From the NCBI RefSeq assembly GCF_003073045.1, contig NC_037593.1, positions 5,385,525 to 5,449,524 on the forward strand: a stretch of DNA of 64,000 nucleotides, written 5' to 3'. A model generated the notes under the pieces. The model was given only the letters and a program-made list of their open reading frames with translations, had not been told where the DNA came from and ran no database searches. The position numbers and the translations under genes are program-made. Shown here in pieces: positions 13,301-25,300 of the stretch; position 1 is the stretch's first letter, and the number at the start of each line of letters is the position of its first letter. The stretch comes from Pomacea canaliculata. Its lineage: Eukaryota; Mollusca; Gastropoda; Architaenioglossa; Ampullariidae.

Positions 13301-16300
13301 TTATTTGCCATTTTGAAATTCTGATAAAATTTAGCAGAGACCTTATTTGCTTTATCCACTGCTACAGACTTGATGACTACAGTCTCTTGTTGTTCCAAGT
13401 CAAGAACATTTCTTCTTCAGCATGATTACATCACATTATTTACATGCAACCTCTTTTTTATCTGGTGACATCTTTGGATTTCAGAGATACATTCCATAGC
13501 CACCTTCTCTACTTTTGTTTTCTTCTTTCTTTAGCATTGTACAGAGTTCAGGATCTGAAGAGGAAGGGGATGAAGAGCCAAAGAAGAAAAAAAAGAGATC
13601 GCGGTAATCTTCTTTCTTAATTTTTCTGTGTGTGTGATTTTAGACTTATCACCTTTTGGTTAAAAAAAATGATTTTCTCCCATTATCCCATTCCCATTTT
13701 GTGACCACAGTGGAAGAAGCAATAGCATCAACTTTTGCTTTGAACAGTAGGGGCATATGTTCATTTTAAATCAGCTCTCTTGACCTGGATGTTTGTGTGT
13801 ATAAGAGTGTAAGAGTATACCATGGCAGCAACATTCCCCCCCCCCCACTCCATTGGGTCTTTTTTTTTTAATTAAACGTTGCACAGTTTAAATGAGAGAT
13901 CCTTGAGCCACTTGGGTGGGTCCCAGCACTAGTAGGAGAACACAAGCATGAATTACTATTCCGCATACACTGCATCTGTAGAACAGAAGCACTCATATTT
14001 CTTTCCTAACAATTTTGGTGGTATTTGGATGATGATGAGGAGGAGGAGGAGGAGGATGATGATGAAAAAAAATAGTCAAGGAAGTCTGCAAAGGCCAATG
14101 TCTATTAATTCCAACTAAGTTTTTTTATGATAGTTCCTTGTAAATGATCTTCTTGTCCCTTCTTGCATGCAGACGTTATAGGGAAGAGAAGAGAATGTGA
14201 GTATATAGACTATTCTCTCTTGTTTTCGTCTTTACTCACAGACTTTGACTTGGATATGCACATCACACACTTTTGTTTTTCTGCTGATACTTGTCTGTCT
14301 TCATCTTTCTCCTGTGCTCTTGCTGATACTTTTCTGTTATCTTCTTTCTCTGCCTTTCACACACATGCAGGCACACCATGGTTGCACTAAGATGTCACCT
14401 AATCATTCTTTGAAATGCTTTTCTGTTATATTCTTATAATTTTAGAGCTTATGAATGGATTATTTGTTTTGATGTGTGTACACAGAGTTGAAATCTCAAA
14501 CATGCAGGCTCTTATTTTTGTATAAATATGAAGCAAAACTGATAAATTGGGTAACTCTTGGGTCATTTTGACCGTCATGCTGGGTTTTTCATTTATTTCA
14601 GCGATGAAAGTGCATCACCTGATAGACGAAAGAAACGGAAAAAAAGCAAAAAGCACAGACACAATCGGTAGGTGTTCCGGTTTCCTAAAATTTGTCTTAA
14701 GATGTTCCCTTAGCACTGGTCCTTCGTGTGAGGCCTTCTGTTGGGTTTTTTCATCTTTACCAGTCTGTTTCTGTCCTCCCGGTTCACAAAATAATTTTCT
14801 ATTTTTTTTTTCCTTCCTTATTTTGAGAGAGTTATTGTTAGGTTCTCTGTTTTCTACATAAGTTATATGAGAGTTGATAAATGTTACTGCAACACACAAA
14901 CGTTAAAGCAGATCATTTGCATGGAGCGCACACAGCCTTTGATCGTTAACATATACAATTTACCTGCAAAGTCTTTGTAGTGGCCCATCATTTATTGCAA
15001 TAAAACAAAATTTGCATCATCTGTAATACCAATTTGGTAAGACCAGTGTTTTGTATGAATTATATAAGGTTCTGTGCTTACTCTGTGTTTGATAATTAGA
15101 GAAACTGGGTGTCATCAGTGTTTCTGATAGTCTTCACAGCTGGTTTAGTCCCATCACATAGATGGCCACTGTATTAATTTGCCTTCCCCTAGACTGTTGC
15201 ATGCATGCCAGAAGCTATTTTGGATGTTGATTTATCAAAATTTGACTGTTGGCTTAGCTTGTGAAAATTCATGTTCTTATTTGTCTTGGGTTCGTGATTG
15301 ACTTTTATAGTCACCAAACGTCTTTCTGCTTCATGATGTGTTGAAGAACAAAAAGAGAAAAACAAGAATTGACGTCCTTAATGTTTCATTATTCCATGGT
15401 CAAAAAAAAGTTAGCTTATTGAATATTTTTCATGGTAAAAGTAGACCTTAAGAGTTGACAACTTGTCAAATTCTTGCACTCTTAACCTGTCTCAGGGGCT
15501 TTTGGAATTATGCTTTTTATATCAAATATCTAGTAGTCCTCTGCACCAATGGGCATTAAAACAAAGCACAGTTTAGTTGGTACCCCAATCTTTCAAGAAC
15601 ACTTGTCTCTTACAACATCCACAATAACAAACTTTTTCTGTCTTAAACTCAATGTAACTTTTCTCAACAATATTAAAAATGAAAAGGTGAGGGGAGAAAG
15701 TATATTAAATTTTTCTTAAGATGAATGTTAGCAAAGAACTGAAACTATTTCACACACAAACATACACTTTTAAGCAGAAATTAAGATTTTTTTCCCTTAT
15801 CTTCTGTACAATTTATAAAATGAAACTGAGCATGCAGAACTTCAAGTATATTTTGCATATCACTTTTAATCTGATTCTTGCATTTTTTCTCTTTTTTTTT
15901 TTGTGTGGGATGTATATGATACTTGCTGTGTTTGGGCTGTTTGTGGTATCAAGTGTTGTGAGTGTTTGTAAGTTTGGCTGTATATACCAAACATTTCCTT
16001 TCCTGTTTGCAGTTTTGTTGTGTTCGGTGGGAACATCTCTTCAGACCGATATGGCTTGCTTTAATTTTTCACTATCTTTTCTGTTTCTTTGTCCATTGCA
16101 GCACTCAGTAATCAAAAGGATGCAAGTTGTATGTCCCACTATTGAATTCAGTTCTTGTCTCTCTTTTTTTTCCCTGTAAATTAATGTTATTACCTATTGA
16201 GTCAGTTGATCATGAATACAAGAAAACAGTTGTTACTTGTGTGATTGCATGGCCCTTTATGTCACCAGTCTGAATGCAGTGATAAGTCTGATGGCATTTG

Positions 16301-19300
16301 TTACAGAGAGTGATAGTAGGCTGTTCAGATAGCTTGAATGTTAAAGAAAATGGAGGTAATGGTGAAGAAGAAATGTTTGAATGGGGAGAGGGGATTGAGG
16401 TTGAGAGATCACTGCAGTTTGACAATTATCAGGAGTCGTATGATAAAATTGTCAGCATTCATCAGCTTAGTATCATAATAAGTTATTCTCCTTTTGCACT
16501 TTGCAGTGTCTCTGTATTTTATTTCATATTTAGTAGCATAACTGTGTTTCCTAGTTAGCTTAATTAGCGCACAATGCCAACATTTCCCGTGCATTGTGGG
16601 ATACCTGTTCTGCACTTTTTTGTTGCTCCCCTTTTACCACCACCACCTTGCACTTCTTTCTTTGCCTTGTAGCTGTGCTGTCACCAGTCGGGCTTCTCAG
16701 ACCAGTGTTTCATGTCTAATGCTTGTGCATTCAGAACAGATTAGTCTTCTTAGATTTTAATAATTTGTACAGTATTGGTGGACTTTCCTCACAAAATGAG
16801 TTCAGTCTAAATGGAGAGAGCTTATCAGAGAGGTCAGAAATGAATGTTTAACATGGTTTTATGCTCCTGATCAGACTGTCTTGATGTTGTCTTAAAAGGT
16901 AGACATAAAATTGTGTATCAGCTGTTGTACATTACCCCATCTGCATGGCCATTTTCCTTCATTTTGTGTATGCTTGGGTAAAATCCATAAAGCTTTCACT
17001 TTGGCACTGTTGATATAATGCTTTGTCAGTAAGCATACGTGAGAGAGCGTTGTGGCTTGAGAAGTTAAACATGCTGAAGGCATGGCGATGGTGGTGGAGG
17101 AAAAGGAGGTTGCCTGCAGACAGCCAAACGTGTGGAAGTTGGTGTGTTTATTTTTCTTGTGGGTAATCTCAAGCATTTCACTTTCATCAAAGTTTTTTTG
17201 TGTGCAGATGTCAGTGTAGATTTACTACATATTGTTTATTTCCCAGCACTTTTATGTTTTATACTGGCTCTTCTTGTCCCTTTGTTATGTCTGATGTCTA
17301 CCCGAGACTTATTTGTGAATATACTGATTTCGCTTTTTTATTTTTTGGTGGATTCAACTGACCATTACTGGTACTGTTTGCAACTTTTTGTTCATTGATT
17401 TATTAGAAAAAGCTTTGTTAGAAGAAGCCCATATTTTCACATTGAGTACCATCACGATCTTGTACTGATGCTGAGAATATTCTGAAAAAGTAATTTTATT
17501 ACAGATTCATGTTTCGTTGTCAGACATTAACTATCATTCTGAACTACTTTTCACCTAAACTCTTAAGCTTTTTAAAGATTACTTAACAAGAAGATTGTGG
17601 ACTTCTTCTAATGGCTGCTGTTGAAAATTTGCTGGAACGTTTGACAAGTAATTTATTTACATATATTTTTAAGTTTGATTCTACTTTCATTAAAACATTT
17701 TGCATTTTAAGAAAGATTTTAATAAAAGAATATCAGGATGGTCATTGCTAAAAACTTTTTGGTCAGATGTATCTACCTCCGCATATGGTGTGCTCGTACT
17801 AACAAAGCCTTTTGTTAAATGCATGTTTTATGTCATTTGGTTTGCTATTAGGGAACTTTTCTGTGGTGCATTTGCAGAACTATACCACACTGCTTTTTTC
17901 TTCTTGTCTGTACCATAATTAGGTTTTATGGCCTTTTTTTACATTATCTTGATGAGGACCCTAACACTAAATACATTGTATATTTATTTCTTACAATTTT
18001 TTTTAGAAGAATGCAACAAAAGTAATTCTTAAGCATGGTAATTTGCTCTCCCTAAATAGTGGTTAGAGAAATAAACACTATATAAGATTACGTGAAAGAC
18101 TTTCAAAAAAATTATTGCCGATGTAGAAGAATTTTAGCAATTTTGAAGCTAAATTATTGCATTGTTCTTTAGAGAATTTGATATCTAAAATGAATTTTTA
18201 GCAGTCAGACTCAGTGAGAGAGGTAACATATTTTCTTTTTCAACAGTTTTTCTTTTTGGCTTTCTTGTTGCTTTCTTTCTTATTCATGCCCAGTAAATCA
18301 GTGTTGGTTTAAACAGTCTTAAGGCAAAACTTGCATGCATTTATATAAATGTCTTATGTTTCTACAGTGTATTAAATGTGTCTTGTTTCAGTTAAATTGT
18401 ATGTCTGCCATATGTTACTTAAGTTGGTGCCTGATACAAGCCTTTCTCCTGACTGGCTCTAACATTTTAAAGAATTGTTTGTTCATTTTTACAGAAAGGT
18501 ATGTAATTGAAATATCTGTTTGTTTTTGTTACAACAAGAAATGTTTCTAGACTCCTGAAGGTGTTATGAATTGTGCATTTGTGTGTCTTTTAGTTTTAGG
18601 TGTTTGTGGCAGATTCATAAGTTTTTTTGTTCTGTACTTTACTTCATAATGTTCATCAAGATAAATTTTCTAAATTGTTGAAATGCCATGATGATGTTAA
18701 TTATGACAATAATGTGACAGTTTCTTTTGTTCCCAGACGTAAACATTAAATTATAAACAACACAACGGTAATCTTAGTCAGACTTTTATTTTCCAGTGTG
18801 TGGAATGGTTTGATGTTTATCATGTCTTATAGTGAGTAGCTTATTCTAATTGTTCCTCTGTTACTTAAATGCATACATCATAACTGTTGTGTAATAGTAT
18901 GCAGCAGTATATAGGTCTTGTCTTCGGGTTTATGCTAACTTTTTTTTTTCAAACAAAAGAAAAAACTTTGCCAAAATGACTGACAGAAAGCTGTGCCTTC
19001 ACCTCAATGTGAAGGCATCATAAAGTGGTTATTTTTTTATTTTTATTTGTTTAAGATTTTTAACTTCTCTTAATCCCATCTTTTACTTGTCTCCCTTCAT
19101 CTTCCTGCTGTACTCCCTGTCTTTCACTTGTTAACTCTTTTATCGGTCACTTTCTTCAGAAGCAACTGTCAAGAGGTGTCTTTTTCTTGAAAAGCTTTTC
19201 ATTAACAGAAAAGGAAAAAAAAGGGCAAATTTTGTGCATCACTATTTAACACGTCTATGGCTACCTGCCTGTGACAAATATATGTATACATATGTATGCT

Positions 19301-22300
19301 GTCACTATATGCATTACTAAGTGTTGTTGAGACAAGGTAGATAAATCTGAATATTGAGGAAATGCTAGTGTGAGCTGTGCTTCATGTATTCACTTCTGGA
19401 GGTAGAGCATGCACAGAGCATAAATAAAAGCATGGGTGATAAGAAAATTTTGCTTCAGCCAGTTGAGCAGAAGTACATATAGCCTATGCTCCAGCTGTAG
19501 AGGTCTTGATTTCAGTCTGAAATATCATGAAACCTGCACCCGACAAAGCATGATACAGGCTTTGACTTGGACCTCATTGCGTGGCCTGATTTTTTTTTTT
19601 TTTTTTTTTTTTTTTGGCTGCTTCTAACATAAATAATATAACCTATGTAATTCATTTTGCATATTTCCTATGATATCAAAAATGATGGCAGTGAGTGACA
19701 TCAGCAGCTTTGACTGACTTTAAATGTTTTTGTCGCTGACATGTTGACAGGATTATTCAGAAATGCTGAAACTTGGCATATTAGTGCTTCTTCTAGGTAT
19801 CTAGTGCCAGTTTTATGATTTAACGAGAGGAAGTTGCGCTTGCACTGTTTGTGTCTAAGAAAAACTCACTCATCCAACTCTTATGATCTTTTAACTGCCC
19901 ACAAACACTTGATTGATCTCAGTGATAAGGTAAGCGGTAGCAGCATCTCCTACCTGATTTTCTTTTCTCATCTTCATCATGGGTGACTGTGGTTGTTATT
20001 CAGTGTACAGTTGCGTAACACTATCCGCAGTACATATATGTATATATATCTATACCCACATACAGCAGTATAAACTTCTTTATAGGCTGCTGCTGCTCAG
20101 AAAAGTTTCTATTGAAAAGAAAATTTAAATTAAGAAATAATTATTAATAAGGGACAGAATGAATCTTTTAACTACAGGTGTGATGTGGCACAATTCCCCC
20201 CACACTTTTCCTAATCTTTGCTGTCATGTATAAGACAGATCAAGTTTTCTTAGTGTGTGCTAACCAGTCCTCTTGCATTGGCTAGAAAGTTTCTGACTTC
20301 AAGAGGCTGAAAAAAGAAAGAAAAAAAAGATACAATTTTCACTGACAGGCTTACCTGCTGTGATCACCAGAAAAGATATAAAGCAGAAAAATTGCTAAAT
20401 TCTTGTTCAGTAAAATGCTTAATTTGTATCATACTACCTTCCATACCCCACCTTCCTATACCTTAAAAGTTGTATAGTACAGGACGTTTTTAGTAAACAT
20501 ACTCAAATACATTTTATTAATAACCCTGAAAACCTATGTTAATTTTCATATTAAGGTCCCAGTTGATCATATTGTAAAGTGCTGATATATTTTAAAGGCC
20601 ATTGCAGATTCAGATGAAAGAAGTTAGCTAGTTTTGGTCTGCCTTTTATCTTTAATGGTGATCACAAATTGTGCACTTCTTGTTGTTCTTTTTTTATTTT
20701 TTGTTTTCCCTTGTGCTGTATTTATTATATGCTTGAGCATTTATTTTCACTAACAGTACTAAAAGATTTTAGGAGGAAGATGAAAACAGCTTGGGTATCA
20801 CTTTGGTTTCATGTTTATCCATGGTGCTCAATAGAACTTTGTAGACATAACAAACAAATTGCAGTAGGATGTTTGGTGTATTATAATAATAGGAGAAGTG
20901 GAAATAGAATACAAAAAGATGGCCAAAAGTCAGCATGACAGCTTGTAAACGTTAACACAAAATGTACATCTTAAAAAAAAAAAAGTGGTAAGGACTATTG
21001 CTTGTCTCTAGCTTTTCTTTATTTTGGGGTGTTTGTAATGGTTTTAGACTTGTTTATTCAAGTCTTTTATTTTGTTTGTAATTGAACAGAGTAGTGGGAT
21101 GATATGGAAGGTAGGTTTTCTTTTTGTTTGTTTTTATTAAAAAGGCAAAATACTGATTGGTGATCTGTATTTGCTTTCAGGTCCGAGCTGAGAAAGCACA
21201 AGAGAAGTAAAAAGAAACCAAAGAAGAGGTAACTCTTTGATATGAGCAATTTCTTGGGTGATCTGCTCTTATGTAGACAGTGCCTAATGATTGCTTCAAG
21301 CAATTTAGATAATATCCTGACACTCTTGATTGTACTGAGAGAGAATGCAGTATCTGAGACCACCATTTGGGAACTATTAGTGCATTTGCATTATTCAGTG
21401 TTGATTCAAACTATTAGTATCTTCTAGTCCGTTTTTAAATGTTTAAAGTGACTTGAACTGCAGGTGAGCAGATGGCATCATGATCTTTAGGTCATTTGCA
21501 TTTAAACCTCAGATTGGTTTTCATAGGTCAGCTAAATGAGATTTTTGGTCCATTTTAACATCATGAAAATTGATTCTTAATATAGGTTTAAGATGGTGAT
21601 TGAGATGCTCCTCATTTTTTTTTTTTTTTTTTGGTCAGCAAAATGAAATCTAAACCCTTGCAGATTTCTTCAGTTGGATCGATCAGTTCTGTGAAAACAA
21701 GTCTTGTTGTTAGGTCTGGCATTGAATCCTGACTATGTAATTATTAGATTTGCTAAACTGAACCTTATCGATTTGTTTTTACTCTAGATAAGTTTTCTTG
21801 TTTTTGCTATGGATAGTCAGATATGCACAGAAGTTCATAATAGTTGATTTTGTAACAAAATATAACAAAATATTTTTAATTTATGTCTGATCAGTAGTCT
21901 GCTTAATTTTATTGAGTTTAATAGTTACATTTAAAAAAGGTGTTAGGACTGTTGTTAATACAAAATGGCATTTTCTGAGAAAGTAAAGTTTAGTTTAAAG
22001 CTTTTTGCCTTGTTTGTTTTCTAGAAGAGATGAAAAACCTAAGAAAAGGTCGCATGACTCCTCTAGTTCTGATGATGATTCAGACAGCCAGTCAGAAAGT
22101 GACAGGTATCTGCTTTTGTTCTTAAATGTTGGTATGGTATCCATCTCAAGTTATTTGATGCTGGAGAAGTTTTAAAAAGATCTTTCAAGTCATAATGATT
22201 CCCCCAGTGTTCTTGTTCCTTAAAGTACAAAGATATTCAGAAGACCTTTTAAAAAAGCTCTTTTTCTCTCCATGCTTCGACCCCAGTTTTTTTTTTTTTA

Positions 22301-25300
22301 ATATATATTAAGATTGCTTAACAGAATTTTGTTTAATATGTAGAACTAGTACTGTTTTGTAAAGTCATCCAGTCCATTAAAAGCCAGCATCTTTAGGTGT
22401 CGGAGGCTGTACAGAATATATCATTTAGGGTTTTTATAAAGATATTTTACATAGGGTTTTAGTGTGTGTGGTTTTTTTTTTATTTTATTTTTGTTGCTTC
22501 TGATTTCAGTGGGTCAGAAAAGGAAGAGGATCAAGGCAAAATTCCTGAGGTAACCTCATCAGCTAGCAGAGGTCGAGCTGCTGCTCGCTCTTTGACGCCT
22601 GCCAACAAGCGGCATGACAGTTCTTCTGACAGTGATACTGTAAAAACAAGGTGAGAATAATGTGGAAGAAGGCTATAGTTAACTTGCTTTATATTAATTG
22701 TGGATAACAGAAGTTTTTTTTTTTGGTCTTAATGTACACCATAGGCCCCAGTGTTTTTGTCCACTTTTTCTTTTCTTTCTTTTTAAGTTCTAAAAGAAGT
22801 TTGAAAAAGAATTTTTAGTTAAGTGTTGAAAGAAAGAAATTCTTACAAGTGCTAAAAATGAGGGCTGCTCTTGTTCATTTTTTTCATAAAATTTCCAGGG
22901 GCCTAATGTATGAAGCAGATGTATCACAAAAATACTTGGTTTCACCCATAATTCTAGATCCACAACAACACTGAAATTTATGATGTTGTGTTACATAAAG
23001 TTGCTGTTCCCCTACCAGACTTTGAAAACATTTACATTGTGTATTTATGGCTTACTTAGATGATTTTTTTTTGTGTGTGTTGACAGGGGACATATGTCTT
23101 TAGTTTGGGAGGTGTTGCAGGAGACATTTTTTTAGTTTGTAAAAGTTTTGGTAGGTTTTGTGAAATAACAACAACAATAACAATAACAACAGACTTTATT
23201 AATCCCAACGGGCAATTTAAACATGGGAGCTGTGCCCTGTTTCCAAAATATATTTATATGGGAAAAAAAACCAAACCACACACACATGCACACCTACCCA
23301 TCACACACACACACCGCTTGTGAAATGTTGTGAGCCTGAGTTTTGTTGGGGAACAGCACCATTAATTTCATTCACAAATTCAAAATTTTCAACCTCCAGT
23401 ATAAATGGGTCGAAGGAGTATGGATTGCCTCATGGCTCTGTTTTCAACCTTTCCCTGTGTGCTTGTACATCCACCACTTGGGCCTGCAGTATCACAAGTG
23501 TTTTGCTGATACACAGCTGCTTGCATTTGGCCTTGCTTCTTATCTCCACCAGGTCTACACAAAGCACACAGCAGAGAGTGAAATCCTAGATGTCCACTAA
23601 CAAACTGATAATGAATCACAAATTAAGATCTTTCCAATAGCCTCTTCAAATAAACTAAAATATGTGCAATCTTCTACTACTTTTATTTTCTCTGGGATGA
23701 ACTTCTCTTTTTCTTCTAGTTTCAGGAATCTCAGATAATCATTAACATATTGTCTCGTGCAAGTACCATCTTCCTTATCACATCTAACCATTTCTGTTAG
23801 TTTCGTCACCAACTGGTTCACGTTTAGTTTTCTTTTGTCCTGCACCCCTAACCTATAATTAATTTTATAAATTTCCACTTCTGTCTAGACATGTATTTAC
23901 TTTTTGATTACACTTAATTTTTATCATTATTTATGACTCCAGTATAAACCGAAGACAGTGATATATAACATCTTAAAATATTCTAGTAATAATTCAGTTT
24001 ACGTCAGTAACATTAGTATTTTAATTGATTTCTTATCATTATTTAGTGCGCTTATTTTCTTCATTGTTTACAGTGTATCGCTTTGTGGATTTCCCAAATT
24101 AAAAATAACATAACATGCATTATCCCATACTCTGTGGTTCCCAGTCACTTAATCCCCAGACACTTCATCCCCAACGCTTCATCCTTAAAATGAAATTTTA
24201 ACTATAAAAATTATGAAGCCGGCGAAAAATTTAACTGAAATTCAAATAATTATCTTCATATAAACATCACAATAAGTTTTACAATTAAAATAAATATTGA
24301 AATACATTAATAATATTCAAATCATGCTATTAACTTCAACGTCATTTGAACCTCTACAACATTAGTTAAAGTATTTTAATTGTAAAACTTATTGTAATGT
24401 TTATATGAAGATAATTATTTGAATTTCAATTAAATTTTTCGCTGGCTTCATAATTTTTATAGTTAAAATTTCATTTTAAGGATGAAGCGTTGGGGATGAA
24501 GTGTCTGGGGATTAAGTGTCTGGACACCATACTCTGTATACCAATTAGAAATCCCTTTTGGGGCATCAAAGTAGTTCACATTCTGTGACCTTGGGTTCTG
24601 AAGTGTCAATATTTGTCTAAAGACAAGGATTTTTATATTCCTGCTTCATACATTAGACCCCCAAAATGATTTTGTCTTTATTTAAAATTTTTTATTAAGC
24701 AATTAGAAATATAATTTGGTTATAATTATGATTTGTAGGTGTTAATGACAACTCGCACAAGGTAATTTCAGATCATTTGCTAACCTGCTTCCTTATTCTG
24801 GTTTCTTAATTCACACTGGAAACATATTGGTCATCTTTATCTGAAAACTTAAAATATAATCTAGGCCTCAATAAACCTGCTTGTGGGATGGACTTTTTCT
24901 AAGCAGAAAACTTTATTGTAATTGAAACTTGATATTCTTTCCAAGTAAGCACCTAACAACTGGTGTAGCAGAATGGGATATAAATTGATGTCATTTTATT
25001 GTGTGCATGTGTGTATTTTTTCGCAATCATTACAACCACTTTATCGGCTTTTTCATTTGCACTATTGCAAATATTAAATATATTTAAATATGCAAATATT
25101 TCATCAGGAATGGCAACGAGAAAACAAGCACAAGGAAAAATGGGCATCTATCTCCTCGTCAGAAAAAGAGGGATCATAGTCGCAGTCTAAGCTATTCACC
25201 AGCATGCAAGCAGCCACCTTCCAGTGAATCTTATAATTATACCAACGGACGGAGCAAAACATCAGATAAAAAGCAAAATGCAAAAGCACGTTCGCGGACC

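Larger units (their letters stand above)
22651..25107 (+). other. SRRM2: Repeat-laden intron of the SRRM2-like gene
   Basis: This 2.46-kb intron holds, in order, a minus-oriented LINE tail (23163-23330), a plus-oriented RT fragment (23380-23600) and the palindromic MITE (24136-24526). The remainder is AT-rich with no further recognisable content. Confidence 0.65.

Noticed and set aside
14029-14064. GAT/GAG run that would encode an acidic stretch between two SRRM2 exons
   Set aside because: It is a trinucleotide microsatellite with no acceptor upstream, and the frame meets a stop right after the run.
15721-16179. Open frame of 152 codons rich in Phe/Leu
   Set aside because: The composition follows T-rich intronic DNA. 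Hydrophobic runs from poly-T are expected by chance and no signal supports a gene.
23597-23878. Minus-strand frame of 93 codons with Lys/Glu-rich content
   Set aside because: No recognisable family, and it is next to unrelated LINE debris.
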